Shown one piece after another: positions 55,501-64,000 of a DNA stretch of 64,000 nucleotides. Made by a program: the position numbers and the translations under genes. The stretch is from Nautilia sp. PV-1 (GTDB lineage: Bacteria; Campylobacterota; Campylobacteria; Campylobacterales; Nautiliaceae): NCBI RefSeq assembly GCF_004006315.1, contig NZ_CP026530.1:858501-922500 (forward strand), written 5' to 3'. The stretch's first letter is position 1, and each line of letters opens with the position of its first letter. The notes below the pieces were generated by a model. That model searched no databases. It was not told the DNA's origin and worked only from the letters and a program-made list of their open reading frames with translations.

Positions 55501-56825
55501 AACTCCTTAAGAGCTTCCGCGGCCGTAGCCGAAACCGGATAAAAAGTCGGAGGAGGAGTCAGTATAGGGTGTGTGCCTATCTGCATAGTATATAAGTCCG
55601 TCGCCGTTGCGTTTTTTTGTATTGCAAGGCTTAATATATTTATTAATTCCGCACTGTTCAACCCTCCGCTTATCTGAGCACCTAAAAGATATAAATCTTT
55701 TTTTGAAAAAATAAGTTTTAATTTTACGTCAGTCGAATGTGAAAATTTAGGCGGATGTGTAGACGGTGTCGAGGTTTTTGCCGCAATTATTTCAAATCCC
55801 TGTTTTTTAGCCATTTTTTCAGTAATACCGACTGCTGCGAACATTCTTCCTTCGATAACGGTGGAATAGATGTTTAGCGCGTCTTTATTATGTCTGATGA
55901 TTCTCAGATTATACAGATTCGCTGCGGCTATCCTTGCATCAAACGCAGCGGTGGACGCAAGCATTAAAGGAGTTGGATTAGAGGTAAAGAACTCTTTATG
56001 CTCTACACAGTCTCCAACGGCGTATACGTCCTTATCAACCCTGAAATAATCGTCCGCCTGTATAAAACCTTTTTCATTTAAAGGAAGAATGTTTTTAAAC
56101 ATTTCGGTATTGGGCTTAAATCCAGTAGCGACAATAGTAAGATCGCTTTTAATTTCAACGTTATCCAGATAAATGTGTTTATCCGTTATTTTTGTAACTT
56201 TTGAATTTAAAACTATATTTACTTTTTTGCTTAAAAGCTCTTTTACTTCCGAAGAGTAGTCATCGTCAAAAGAATTCGGAAGAAGCGAATCCATTGCTTC
56301 AATCAGCGTTACGTTTTTATTTTTACTCAGTTCATCCGCAATTTCAAGACCTATAAACCCTCCTCCTATAATTGTGATGTTTTCGGCGTCTTTTGTTTTT
56401 GAAACAAGCTTTTTTAAATAATCGTATTCTTTTTTTATAAAATAAGCGTTTTCAATCCCTTCAATAGGCGGAATAAGAGGTGTGGAGCCGGTGGCTATTA
56501 TCAGCTTTTCGTATTTCAGGCGTTTTTTCTGCTCTGTTTTGTCAATATCCGCATCTTTACTTAACATAACAATCTTACTGTTAATATTTACGCCTTCGAC
56601 ACTGCCTTTTATTAGTTCGACTCCGAATTTTTTCAGTTTTTTTTCAAGATGCATTAAATCATCGTCTATTTCGTATGTGTTAAATATATAAGGTATCCCG
56701 CAAGGTATAAGTTTTTTTGGATTTCTTTCTATAAGGGCCACTTTTTTCGCCGGATAAAACCTTTTGGCGTTAACCGCCGCCACAAACCCGGAAACGCCGC
56801 CGCCTATTACCAAAATATCATACAT
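55497..56825 (-). CDS. CoA-disulfide reductase/NADH oxidase-like flavoprotein
   Basis: 442 aa, pyridine nucleotide-disulfide oxidoreductase family. FAD-binding VIGGGVSGFVAAVNAKR at the N-terminus, a single redox Cys in PCGIPYIF (position of Cys43 in CoA-disulfide reductases and NADH oxidases), ATGSTPLIPPIEG, NAD-binding ITIIGGGFIGLEIADEL, and FAD-site DVYAVGDCVEH. The C-terminal dimerisation domain has NPTPLMLASTAAFDARIAA. The reaction may be NADH oxidation, CoA-disulfide or polysulfide reduction; sulfur roles would fit a sulfur-respiring host, but this is inference. Confidence 0.85.
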   Translation of the reverse strand: MYDILVIGGGVSGFVAAVNAKRFYPAKKVALIERNPKKLIPCGIPYIFNTYEIDDDLMHLEKKLKKFGVELIKGSVEGVNINSKIVMLSKDADIDKTEQKKRLKYEKLIIATGSTPLIPPIEGIENAYFIKKEYDYLKKLVSKTKDAENITIIGGGFIGLEIADELSKNKNVTLIEAMDSLLPNSFDDDYSSEVKELLSKKVNIVLNSKVTKITDKHIYLDNVEIKSDLTIVATGFKPNTEMFKNILPLNEKGFIQADDYFRVDKDVYAVGDCVEHKEFFTSNPTPLMLASTAAFDARIAAANLYNLRIIRHNKDALNIYSTVIEGRMFAAVGITEKMAKKQGFEIIAAKTSTPSTHPPKFSHSTDVKLKLIFSKKDLYLLGAQISGGLNSAELINILSLAIQKNATATDLYTMQIGTHPILTPPPTFYPVSATAAEALKEF

Positions 56826-56876
56826 TCTTTATCCTTAATAATTTTTATGATATGATAACACAAAAAAAGGCGTTCA

Positions 56877-58103
56877 ATGCTTCATAAATTCTATACGCAT
56901 AAACTGAAAAACGGCTTAGATGTAATAGCGATTCCTGTGAATAAAGGCTCCAACGTAATTACAAGCAATATTTTTTATAAAGTCGGAAGCAGAAACGAAA
57001 TAATGGGCAAAAGCGGAATAGCCCATATGCTCGAACACATGAATTTTAAATCCACAAAAAACCTTGCTGAGGGCGATTTCGATAAAATAGTAAAAAGCCT
57101 GGGCGGAGTTGACAACGCATCAACCGGGTTTGACTATACACACTATTACATAAAAACTTCCAGCACTTATCTTGATAAAACGTTTGAGCTTTTCAGTGAA
57201 GTTATGGAAAATTTAAATCTTAACGACGACGAATTTCAGCGCGAGAGAAAAGTAGTTTATGAAGAAAGACTCTGGAGAACGGATAACAACCCAATCGGGT
57301 ATCTCTATTTCAGACTGTTTAACAACACATATCTTTACCATCCTTATCACTGGACGCCTATAGGATTTAAAGACGATATTTTAAACTGGACAATAAACGA
57401 TATCAGAGATTTCCACAAAACCTACTATCAGCCTAAAAACGCGTTTTTGCTCGTAGCCGGAGATATTGAACCTCAAAAGGTATTCAACGCAGCGGAAAAA
57501 TATTTCTCACATATTAAAAACCGTAAAAAAATCCCGCATGTGCATATGAAAGAGCCGGAACTTGACGGAGACAGGCATATAACCGTTAAAAGAGACACCG
57601 AGGTCGACATAGTAGCAATCGCTTACAGAATTCCGGATTTCAGACATAAAGACCAGTTTGCCCTGAGCGCCTACAGTGAAATATTAAGCGGAGGCAAAAG
57701 CGGAACTTTAAGAGAAAAACTTATTAATAAAAAAGCGTTAGTCAGTGAAGTATACGCATACAATATGGAACTGATCGATCCGGGAGTGTTTTTGGCTCTT
57801 GCGATATGCAATCCGGGTGTCAGTCCGGACACAGTAGAAAAAGAACTTAAAAAAGAGATACTAAACACTAAAATAACCAAAAAAGCGCTGAACAAAGTAA
57901 AAAATCAGACAAAAATGGATTTTTTAACTCAGCTTGAAAGCTCCAGCGGGGTCAGCAATATTTACGGAGATTATTTCGCAAAAGGAGACATAACGCCTCT
58001 TTTGGAATATGAAGAGAAAATAAACTCCCTGACTCCTGAAAAAGTAGAAGAAATTAAAAAATATTTTGATAAAAGCGTAACCGTTAAACTAATCAAAAAA
58101 TAG
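56877..58103 (+). CDS. M16 family zinc peptidase
   Basis: 408 aa. The inverted zinc motif HMLEH (residues ~50-54) plus a downstream Glu (VYEERLWRTDNNP) mark a catalytic M16 chain. The second half (~200-408) is the inactive-type partner domain, with RDTEVDIVAIAYRIP. There is no N-terminal signal peptide. In C. jejuni an M16 gene (Cj0805, from memory) sits between pyrD and dapA, as here. It overlaps the convergent methyltransferase-like gene by 15 nt. Confidence 0.9.
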   Translation: MLHKFYTHKLKNGLDVIAIPVNKGSNVITSNIFYKVGSRNEIMGKSGIAHMLEHMNFKSTKNLAEGDFDKIVKSLGGVDNASTGFDYTHYYIKTSSTYLDKTFELFSEVMENLNLNDDEFQRERKVVYEERLWRTDNNPIGYLYFRLFNNTYLYHPYHWTPIGFKDDILNWTINDIRDFHKTYYQPKNAFLLVAGDIEPQKVFNAAEKYFSHIKNRKKIPHVHMKEPELDGDRHITVKRDTEVDIVAIAYRIPDFRHKDQFALSAYSEILSGGKSGTLREKLINKKALVSEVYAYNMELIDPGVFLALAICNPGVSPDTVEKELKKEILNTKITKKALNKVKNQTKMDFLTQLESSSGVSNIYGDYFAKGDITPLLEYEEKINSLTPEKVEEIKKYFDKSVTVKLIKK

Positions 58104-58610
58104 CTTTTTAAAACACTCCTTTGTTTTTGGAAACAGGGGTGTTTTTTCTTTATATTTAAGATAATCGTCTCCGAATTTTATATATGCTTCTTTTTCTTCA
58201 AGGGTAATAACCATTATAAATATAAAAAAAGCTTCAAGTGGAGCGATAAAAAATATAAAACTCGGAAGCCCTAAAAAAAGAGCCACTCCCAACGGCAGCA
58301 GCATAAGTCCGAATAGCATGGGATGACGTGTGCATTCGTATATACCCGAAGTCACAAGTCTGTTCGTTTCAAGTCTCGGTATATCACCGTCTCTCCCTTT
58401 TCTTTTAAGCTCCCTGCCTCCTACCGCTGCGGCGTGGAAAGCAAGTTTCAGTGCAAAAAAGCCTAATATTAAAGTTATAAAATGAAAATAAGGATTAAAA
58501 AGAAGAGATTTAAAATACTTTAAATCCAAATAAAGAGAAAGAGCAATACCTCCGAATATTAAAATAATCCAGATTATAATCCTGATTACTACGGATGCCG
58601 TTGTTTTCAT
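58089..58610 (-). CDS. isoprenylcysteine carboxyl methyltransferase-like membrane protein
   Basis: 173 aa, about four helices. The C-terminal half has RLVTSGIYECTRHPMLFGLMLLPLGVALFLG and EEKEAYIKFGDDYLKYKEKTPLF, the pattern of ICMT/PEMT-like methyltransferases (R-H-P and E-E dyad). Bacterial members methylate lipids or small molecules; the target is unknown. The 4-nt overlap with yggS and the minus-strand order make it the last gene of the dapA operon. Confidence 0.8.
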   Translation of the reverse strand: MKTTASVVIRIIIWIILIFGGIALSLYLDLKYFKSLLFNPYFHFITLILGFFALKLAFHAAAVGGRELKRKGRDGDIPRLETNRLVTSGIYECTRHPMLFGLMLLPLGVALFLGLPSFIFFIAPLEAFFIFIMVITLEEKEAYIKFGDDYLKYKEKTPLFPKTKECFKKLFFD

Positions 58611-59266
58611 AGATATGAGTTCAGTAAAGCGCTTCCGACCCTTATCATATTAGAGCCCTCTTCTATCGCTATTTCGAAATCCCCGCTCATACCCATAGAG
58701 CATATCTTCGCTCCGTAAGGTTTAAGCTGTTCAAATATTTTATATGTCAGTCTGAAACTCTTTCTTATTTCTTCTTCGTCATCGACATGTGCGCCTATCG
58801 TCATTACACCCTGAAGGTTAATATTAGGAAGATTTTCTTTTATTTTCAGATACGTCTCAACAGCAAGTTCCGGCTGTAAGCCGTGTTTTGTAGGCTCTTT
58901 TGCCGAGTTTATCTCAAGAAGGCATCTTACAGGTTTATCCGTTCTTTTATTAATTGCTTCGGCTAGTTCATAAGAGTTGATTGACTGGATCATAAAAGGA
59001 TTTAATTTTAAAAGTTTATTGATTTTATTCTTTTGCAGATTGCCGATAAAATGCCACTCGATAGGCAGATCGCTAAGGGCGTTTACTTTATCTTCCATAT
59101 CCTGTACCCTGTTTTCCCCAAAAGCCCTCTGCCCTTCGTTATAAAGTTTTCTTAGAGGCTCCGTATCTTTTGTATATTTCGTAACGGCTACAATCTGGAC
59201 TATAAGATGTTCGCTTCTTCTAAGCCTTGCTTCTTCAACTCTTTGAATTAATTCGTCTAATGTCAT
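58607..59266 (-). CDS. yggS: PLP homeostasis protein (YggS/PROSC family)
   Basis: 219 aa. A PLP-binding alanine racemase-like barrel with Lys30 in VAVTKYT, FGENRVQDMEDK, WHFIGNLQKNKINKLL and CSMGMSGDFEIAIEEGSNMIRVGSALL. It controls free pyridoxal phosphate and has no racemase activity. The gene is 1 nt downstream of rseP in the same operon. Confidence 0.93.
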   Translation of the reverse strand: MTLDELIQRVEEARLRRSEHLIVQIVAVTKYTKDTEPLRKLYNEGQRAFGENRVQDMEDKVNALSDLPIEWHFIGNLQKNKINKLLKLNPFMIQSINSYELAEAINKRTDKPVRCLLEINSAKEPTKHGLQPELAVETYLKIKENLPNINLQGVMTIGAHVDDEEEIRKSFRLTYKIFEQLKPYGAKICSMGMSGDFEIAIEEGSNMIRVGSALLNSYL

Positions 59267-59267
59267 T

Positions 59268-60311
59268 TTATCCTCCTATTAACCTGTGAAGGTCGTTGTA
59301 AACACCGATAAGCATTAAAGAGCCGAGTATTATCCAGCCACCTATTGTCAGCTTGACCATTATCTCTTCGCTCACTTCTCTTCTGAAAACAGCCTCATAC
59401 AGATTGAACATTATATGCCCTCCGTCAAGAGCCGGTATCGGCAGAAGGTTTAGCACCCCTAAGTTTACACTGAGAAGCGCTGCAAGAAGCAATAACGGCT
59501 GCCACCCGTAACTTGCTACTTTTGCGGTAATATCCACTATTCCTATAGGACCGCTTAACGTATTAAGCCCTACCGCACCGGTAATAAGTTTTTGAACGCC
59601 TTTTACTATTAGCGTTGAATCGCTTACGAATTTATCCCACGCCACTTTAAACGCTTCCAAAACTCCGTAATGCACCTTTATAATATCTCCGCTCGGAACG
59701 ATTCCCACTATTTTTCTTTTTACTTCTTCGTTAAAAACGTTTTTAGCCGTTTCTACTTTCGGTTTAAGTGTAATATTAAAAATCCTGCCGTTTCTTAGAA
59801 TTTCCATATGCAATACGGAATATTTTTGCACCAAAGGCGATATATCATCCCATGAACGTATTTTTACTCCGTTTATTTCAATAATTTTATCGCCTTTTTT
59901 CAGCACTTTTGCGGCAGGCGTATTCGGAATTGTCTGACCGACTACCGGAGCGAGTTTCGTCCATCCCGTAAACGCAATAAACAGATAAATCAAAAAAGCC
60001 AGTAGAAAATTAAATCCTGGACCTCCCAGAAGTATCAGAATTCTCTGCCAGGGAGATTTTGCGTTATACGAATCCGGATCGTCGCTTTTTACATACGGAT
60101 TTGAGTCGTCCTGTCCTTTCATCTGGACATACCCTCCTAAAGGCACGGCGCTTAGACACCACTCGGTTTCTCCGAATTTCTTACAGACAAGTTTTTTTCC
60201 AAAACCGATTGAAAAAACCTCTACTTTGACACCGACAAGTTTTGCCATTAAAAAATGTCCGAATTCATGGAAAAAAATTAAAAAAGAAAGTATTATTATC
60301 GCACTAATCAT
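59268..60311 (-). CDS. rseP: site-2 intramembrane zinc metalloprotease (RseP-type)
   Basis: 347 aa. HEFGH (residues 15-19) in the first helix is the zinc site, NLLPIPALDGG near the C-terminus provides the third ligand Asp, and a single PDZ domain lies at ~120-190 (KVLKKGDKIIEINGVKIRSWDD). E. coli RseP has two PDZ domains. It cleaves membrane anchors such as anti-sigma factors and signal peptide remnants. It overlaps pgsA by 8 nt. Confidence 0.9.
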   Translation of the reverse strand: MISAIIILSFLIFFHEFGHFLMAKLVGVKVEVFSIGFGKKLVCKKFGETEWCLSAVPLGGYVQMKGQDDSNPYVKSDDPDSYNAKSPWQRILILLGGPGFNFLLAFLIYLFIAFTGWTKLAPVVGQTIPNTPAAKVLKKGDKIIEINGVKIRSWDDISPLVQKYSVLHMEILRNGRIFNITLKPKVETAKNVFNEEVKRKIVGIVPSGDIIKVHYGVLEAFKVAWDKFVSDSTLIVKGVQKLITGAVGLNTLSGPIGIVDITAKVASYGWQPLLLLAALLSVNLGVLNLLPIPALDGGHIMFNLYEAVFRREVSEEIMVKLTIGGWIILGSLMLIGVYNDLHRLIGG

Positions 60312-60900
60312 TTTGAGCTTTCACATAAACTTTAATATAATCGTATCCGCTGTAAAGAGTCAGAACAACCGCAATCCATAAAAGACAGTTTGCACAGGGC
60401 CAGTTCATAAGCAAAAACCCTATAGCCCCCATTTGAGAAACAGTTTTTACTTTCCCCGCCATAGACGCTTTTACGCTTAATCCTTCCTGAGCCATTGAAA
60501 TTCTAAGAGCTGTAATAAAAAACTCTCTGACTAAGATAAGATATATCGCCCAGGCGTTTGCCCTGTGTAAAAACAAAAGACCTAAAAACGCCCCTAAGAT
60601 AAGCATTTTATCGGCCAAAGGATCCAAAATTTCTCCGAGTTTGCTGCTTGCGTCAAAATTTCTTGCAATAAAACCGTCAAAAAAGTCGGTAATACTTGCT
60701 ATTACAAATATTAAAGCCGCAAAATAGTCCATCCAGCTCGGATGAATACCTGCAAACATATCTCTGTCCACCAAAAACAGATACATCAAAAACGCCAGTA
60801 AAACTCTTATAAAAGCCAATATATTAGGAACGTTTTTTAATCTCTTTTTCCAAAGTTCGTATCTGTACAGTTTGATACCGTCATCAGTAATTATTGACAT
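60304..60900 (-). CDS. pgsA: CDP-diacylglycerol--glycerol-3-phosphate 3-phosphatidyltransferase
   Basis: 198 aa. The CDP-alcohol phosphatidyltransferase motif is complete: DG-x2-AR-x8-G-x3-D-x3-D, within FDGFIARNFDASSKLGEILDPLADK. Four or more membrane helices. It makes phosphatidylglycerol phosphate. About 15 residues precede NVPNILAFIRV, the usual PgsA opening. It overlaps fabL by one base and rseP by 8 nt. Confidence 0.9.
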   Translation of the reverse strand: MSIITDDGIKLYRYELWKKRLKNVPNILAFIRVLLAFLMYLFLVDRDMFAGIHPSWMDYFAALIFVIASITDFFDGFIARNFDASSKLGEILDPLADKMLILGAFLGLLFLHRANAWAIYLILVREFFITALRISMAQEGLSVKASMAGKVKTVSQMGAIGFLLMNWPCANCLLWIAVVLTLYSGYDYIKVYVKAQND

Positions 60901-61679
60901 TAACCGATCTTTCCTCCGAATGTAGTTCCGCCGTCAACAACAACAGTCTGGCCAGTTATCCAGCTGGCTTCATCCGTACATAAAAAGTATGTTATTCCGG
61001 CCAAATCTTCCGGTACACCCATTCTGTTAAGAGGGCTTCTTTTTTCAACTTCGGCTTTTACTTCTTCATAATTAGGAAACGCTTTAAGGGCATCCGTATC
61101 AATAGGACCTCCGCTTACGGCATTGACCCTGATTCCCCATTCTCCAAGCTCAGCAGCCGCATATTTAACCATTGTCTCAACAGCTGCTTTAGAACTTCCG
61201 TGGCCTGCATAATTAGGAGTATAAACAAGATTCCCGGTAGAACTTAGAGAAATTATGCTTCCGCCTCCTACTTTTTGCATTCTTTTAGCCGCTTCCTGAG
61301 CCCCTACTACAAAAGCGTTGACAGTTGCGGTAAATATATTGCATATTCCCTTCGGTTTTAGTCTCATAAAAGGTCCGAACCCTCCTACAACCGCTCTTCC
61401 GCTGATAATCGCGTTCGAAACGAAAAAGTCGACTCTGTCAAAATTCTCGTCAATCTGTTTGAATAAATCTTTATATGTTTCAGGTTCCAAAATATTAAGT
61501 TTATACGCTTTGGCTTTAATTCCGTATTTTTCCTGCCACTCTTTTGCAAGATTTTCTGCTATTTCCTGGTTTGAATTATAAGTGAATGCTATATTAACGC
61601 CCTCTTTTGCAAATCTTTCGGCTATCGCTTTGCCTATACCTCTCGTTGCCCCGCTTATTACTAACGTTTTACCCTTCAT
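60900..61679 (-). CDS. fabL: FabL-like enoyl-ACP reductase (SDR)
   Basis: 259 aa. The N-terminal SDR nucleotide loop is SGATRGIGKAIA (residues 9-20). The active site is Y157-x6-K164 (YAGHGSSK), the spacing of enoyl-ACP reductases and not the Y-x3-K of other SDRs (His160 occupies that place). NAVSGGPIDTDALKAFPN closely matches what I recall of Bacillus FabL. It would reduce trans-2-enoyl-ACP in fatty-acid elongation. It sits between dapA and pgsA, as C. jejuni has a related gene after dapA (Cj0807, from memory). A FabI elsewhere in the genome cannot be excluded. Confidence 0.75.
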   Translation of the reverse strand: MKGKTLVISGATRGIGKAIAERFAKEGVNIAFTYNSNQEIAENLAKEWQEKYGIKAKAYKLNILEPETYKDLFKQIDENFDRVDFFVSNAIISGRAVVGGFGPFMRLKPKGICNIFTATVNAFVVGAQEAAKRMQKVGGGSIISLSSTGNLVYTPNYAGHGSSKAAVETMVKYAAAELGEWGIRVNAVSGGPIDTDALKAFPNYEEVKAEVEKRSPLNRMGVPEDLAGITYFLCTDEASWITGQTVVVDGGTTFGGKIG

Positions 61680-61688
61680 TAAAATCCT

Positions 61689-62555
61689 TTAAATATATTT
61701 TTTTAAAACTTCTTTTATTTTCGCCTTGTTTTCATCACTCGGTTCACAAAGCGGCAGCCTGTATTCCAGACTAGGAATCAGTCCGGCTTCATACATTGCG
61801 TATTTAATCGGTATCGGATTGCTTTCCACAAAAAGAACTTTGTTAATATCATACAGTTCTTCGTTGATAGCCCTGCTTGTATCAAAATCACCTTTTAAAG
61901 AGCTGTGTATAAGTTCGGCAATTCTGTTAGGAAGAAGATTTGAAGTCACCGAAATACAGCCTTTTCCTCCGGTAGCCATTATCGGATAGTTTATTGCGTC
62001 ATCTCCGCTTATTACGGCTATATCGCTGTTTGCACATAGAGCAACCACGTTTTCTATACTTCCCGTAGCTTCTTTAATGGCAATAATATTCTCAACATCG
62101 TTAAAAAGTTTTATTGCTGTTTCCACATTTATATTGCTGCAGGTTCTTCCCGGCACGTTATATAAAACAACAGGAATTTTAATTGCGTTTGCAAGAGCTT
62201 TATAGTGTTCGTAAAGTCCTCTTTGAGTAGGCTTGTTATAATACGGAGATACGCTGAGTACCGCATCCGCGCCTTTCGCTTCGGCAAATTTAGCCAAATC
62301 TATACTTTCATGGGTAGAATTGCTTCCGGCCCCGGCTAAAACTTTAGTATTCGTTCCTCTACAAATCTCTACGGCTATTTCAATACATCTTTTATGCTCG
62401 TCATGAGTCAGTGTAGCACTCTCTCCCGTAGTTCCAACCGGAACAACCCAGTCAATACCGTTGTCAATCTGCCTTTGTATAAGTGAGGCATATGTTTCTT
62501 CGTCAACTTTTCCGTTTTTAAACGGAGTAATAAGAGCGGTCATTGCGCCTTGCAT
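61689..62555 (-). CDS. dapA: 4-hydroxy-tetrahydrodipicolinate synthase
   Basis: Condenses pyruvate with aspartate semialdehyde in lysine and meso-diaminopimelate synthesis. The 288-aa TIM barrel has the [10 protein letters not shown] loop, Tyr132 in [10 protein letters not shown] and Schiff-base Lys161 in IAIKEATGS. The start at 62555 is supported by AGGA 8 nt upstream; a later Met (62543) is less likely. First gene of a six-gene operon. Confidence 0.95.
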   Translation of the reverse strand: MQGAMTALITPFKNGKVDEETYASLIQRQIDNGIDWVVPVGTTGESATLTHDEHKRCIEIAVEICRGTNTKVLAGAGSNSTHESIDLAKFAEAKGADAVLSVSPYYNKPTQRGLYEHYKALANAIKIPVVLYNVPGRTCSNINVETAIKLFNDVENIIAIKEATGSIENVVALCANSDIAVISGDDAINYPIMATGGKGCISVTSNLLPNRIAELIHSSLKGDFDTSRAINEELYDINKVLFVESNPIPIKYAMYEAGLIPSLEYRLPLCEPSDENKAKIKEVLKKYI

Positions 62556-62575
62556 AAAACGTCCTTTTTTACGAA

Positions 62576-62581
62576 ATTATA
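62576..62581 (-). promoter_or_regulatory. -10 box of the dapA operon
   Basis: On the minus strand TATAAT lies 20 nt upstream of the dapA start, in a 53-nt gap between the permease stop and dapA. It would drive dapA, fabL, pgsA, rseP, yggS and the methyltransferase-like gene. Confidence 0.5.
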
Positions 62582-62608
62582 GCATAATATATAAATTGGA
62601 ATGGAAAA

Positions 62609-63802
62609 TTATTCATATCTTAAAGTTTCAAGCACATCGGTTTTACCGGCTTTAACGGCAGGATATATGCTTGATAGTATTACAATCACAAACGCACCCA
62701 ATATTATAAGTCCGAAATCAACCGGGCTCAAATCTATAGGCAGTCTGCTGACGCCGTAAACGTCAGCCGGAAGCTTGATAATATCAAACGTTTTAAGAAT
62801 CCAGATACCTATACCGCCTATTATTGCGCCGAATGTAATTCCCATCAGACCTATAAGTGTTCCGAGTTTCAGAAAAATAGATTTAATTTCCCTGTTGCTG
62901 GCACCAAGGCTTAGCATAAGGGCAATCTCTTTTCTTTTACTCATTATCATCATAAGAAGGGAGCTTATTATATTTAAAGCCGCTACGATTATAATAAGCA
63001 TAAGCACCAGAAAAAGAGCTCTTTTTTCCATTTTTAAAGCTGCAAAAAAGTTTCCGTTCTGCTGCCACCAGCCTATTACTCCGACTCCCGGAGGCACGGC
63101 CTTTTTTATTTTTTCTATATCCTTAAACGGATTAGGACTCCATATATGTATCCCGCTGTAATAATTTTGGTGAAGAATTCTTTTAAGCCCGTTTATATTC
63201 ATATACGCTATGCCTTTATCGTATGCGATAAGTCCGCTTTTGAAGTAAGATACGACTTTGACCTTTTTAAGTATAGGTGAAATTCCAAAACCCAGAGGCG
63301 TCATTTTAGAAAAAATCATAATAACTTTTTCGCCTTTAACTATTCCAAGGTCGCCAAAAAGCCTGCTTCCGACTACTACGTCAAAAAGTCCCGGTTTTTT
63401 AATGTCTTTTATGGCGTTTTTAAAAATATAGTTGATTCCGGCTTCTTTTTTAAAATCTACACCGTAAAGCATAACACCGTATAAAGAGCTTTTCTGAATA
63501 ACGGCGCTGCTTTCGATATATGGCGAGTATTTGAAATTAGGGAATTTTTTTTCAAGTCTGTGAAGAAGAGTGTCGTCAACGTTTACCAAAGAAGAATATA
63601 CGGTAATGGGATAATTCATAACTTTAAGTTTTTTTTCAAACTCTTTATCCATACCGTTCATTATCCCCATCGCAATCATAAGCGTTGCTACACCGGTCAT
63701 AATGCCTAAAAAGGCAAGAATAAAGCTGATATATATAAACGGATGTTTTCTGTCAAAACGGAGGTATCTTTTAATTATAAAATTAACGAATTTTTTATTC
63801 AA
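62609..63802 (-). CDS. LolC/LolE-like lipoprotein-releasing ABC permease (FtsX family)
   Basis: 397 aa. N-terminal helix (~20-45, FIYISFILAFLGIMTGVATLMIAMGIMNGM), a periplasmic MacB-type core (~55-265) and three C-terminal helices, the FtsX domain (ISSLLMMIMSKRKEIALMLSLGASNREIKSIFLKLGTLIGLMG). Works with an ATPase LolD to pull lipoproteins from the inner membrane; no lolD is in the window. It follows the SEC-C/SecA gene by 37 nt, the order I recall for Cj0942c-Cj0941c. Confidence 0.8.
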   Translation of the reverse strand: MNKKFVNFIIKRYLRFDRKHPFIYISFILAFLGIMTGVATLMIAMGIMNGMDKEFEKKLKVMNYPITVYSSLVNVDDTLLHRLEKKFPNFKYSPYIESSAVIQKSSLYGVMLYGVDFKKEAGINYIFKNAIKDIKKPGLFDVVVGSRLFGDLGIVKGEKVIMIFSKMTPLGFGISPILKKVKVVSYFKSGLIAYDKGIAYMNINGLKRILHQNYYSGIHIWSPNPFKDIEKIKKAVPPGVGVIGWWQQNGNFFAALKMEKRALFLVLMLIIIVAALNIISSLLMMIMSKRKEIALMLSLGASNREIKSIFLKLGTLIGLMGITFGAIIGGIGIWILKTFDIIKLPADVYGVSRLPIDLSPVDFGLIILGAFVIVILSSIYPAVKAGKTDVLETLRYE

Positions 63803-63839
63803 CCTGTTCTGCCTTTACGTCCGTTTTAATTTTTCATCA

Positions 63840-64000
63840 TTAAAATTTAGGACTTTTACCGCAGCAGTCTTTATATTTTTTACCGCTGCCGCAAGGACAC
63901 GGATCGTTTCTTTTTACTCTTTTTTTCTGCTGTTTCGCTTCAAATTCAGCCTTTAAAGCTTCTGTCTGGCTTTCAAGCTGTTTCATAATCTCGTCCATAT
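63840..64000 (-). CDS. SEC-C motif C-terminus, probably SecA (5' end outside window)
   Basis: The last ~52 codons are a charged helix ([22 protein letters not shown]) followed by the zinc motif [15 protein letters not shown] and a short tail GKSPKF. This is the usual end of SecA, the preprotein translocase ATPase, where it binds SecB and phospholipid. The DEAD motor is outside the window, so the identity rests on the tail and the LolC/E-like neighbour. A stand-alone SEC-C protein is the alternative. Confidence 0.6.
   Translation of the reverse strand, partial: MDEIMKQLESQTEALKAEFEAKQQKKRVKRNDPCPCGSGKKYKDCCGKSPKF

Noticed and set aside
1-64000. tRNA or rRNA genes
   Set aside because: Intergenic gaps are short and none showed a cloverleaf or conserved rRNA segment by eye; a covariance-model scan would be decisive.

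Overview
The window looks like a piece of a chromosome from a Campylobacterota (epsilonproteobacterial) organism, most likely of the Nautiliales (Nautilia/Caminibacter/Lebetimonas type). This assignment is inferred from AT-rich coding sequence, very tight packing with 1-17 nt overlaps between genes on both strands, TATAAT-type -10 boxes with no clear -35 boxes, and two blocks whose gene order I recall from Campylobacter jejuni: HIT/pheS/pheT/aroA/ispH/rpsA/unknown/serA, and murF/ddl/ruvA/fapA-like divergent from murJ/cysS. No rRNA, tRNA, CRISPR array or insertion sequence was recognised.

Layout. 1-3828: SPOR-domain tail, trpE, a STAS-like/CheX-like protein and aroE on the plus strand. 3820-6306: murA, nfo and a HIT protein on the minus strand. 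6364-14868: plus-strand operon pheS-pheT-aroA-ispH-rpsA-unknown-serA, followed by efp, apt, trpB, a DedA protein, pepA, ychF and a CvfB-like S1 protein (to 21815). 21846-27278 is the accessory part: a HepT/MntA toxin-antitoxin pair, a molybdopterin oxidoreductase that starts inside hepT and carries a 7-nt tandem repeat near its start, a very AT-rich pair of membrane-protein genes, and a multiply frameshifted 2OG-Fe(II) oxygenase pseudogene. 27275-34477: SEC-C protein, unknown, LOG-like protein, a double-receiver histidine kinase, gph, an FAD oxidoreductase, recR (minus), and an overlapping msrB/hydrolase/macrodomain set.

34455-39356: adenine deaminase (minus), a lipoprotein, a thiamine-binding-like protein, a DUF2089 protein, a second HIT protein, a PhnA-like protein (minus), a small ribbon-helix-helix ORF and a secreted Gly/Met/Gln-rich protein. 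39483-47285 is an unbroken minus-strand run of eight genes: fapA-like, ruvA, ddl, acyP, murF, dctQ, dctM, DUF72. murJ and cysS diverge from it. 50105-51254: a DUF996 membrane protein and a PIN/RHH toxin-antitoxin pair (minus). 51437-55500: two OmpA-domain proteins with matching upstream sequences, a ClC channel and pyrD. 55497-58103: a CoA-disulfide-reductase-like flavoprotein (minus) and an M16 peptidase. 58089-62555: minus-strand operon dapA-fabL-like-pgsA-rseP-yggS-methyltransferase. The window ends with a LolC/E-like permease and the C-terminus of a SEC-C protein that is probably SecA.

Most genes are core housekeeping: aromatic amino-acid and shikimate synthesis (trpE, aroE, aroA, trpB), peptidoglycan synthesis (murA, murF, ddl, murJ, dapA), translation (pheST, rpsA, efp, cysS) and envelope lipid and protein quality control. 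The less ordinary material lies at 21846-27278 and 38649-39356.
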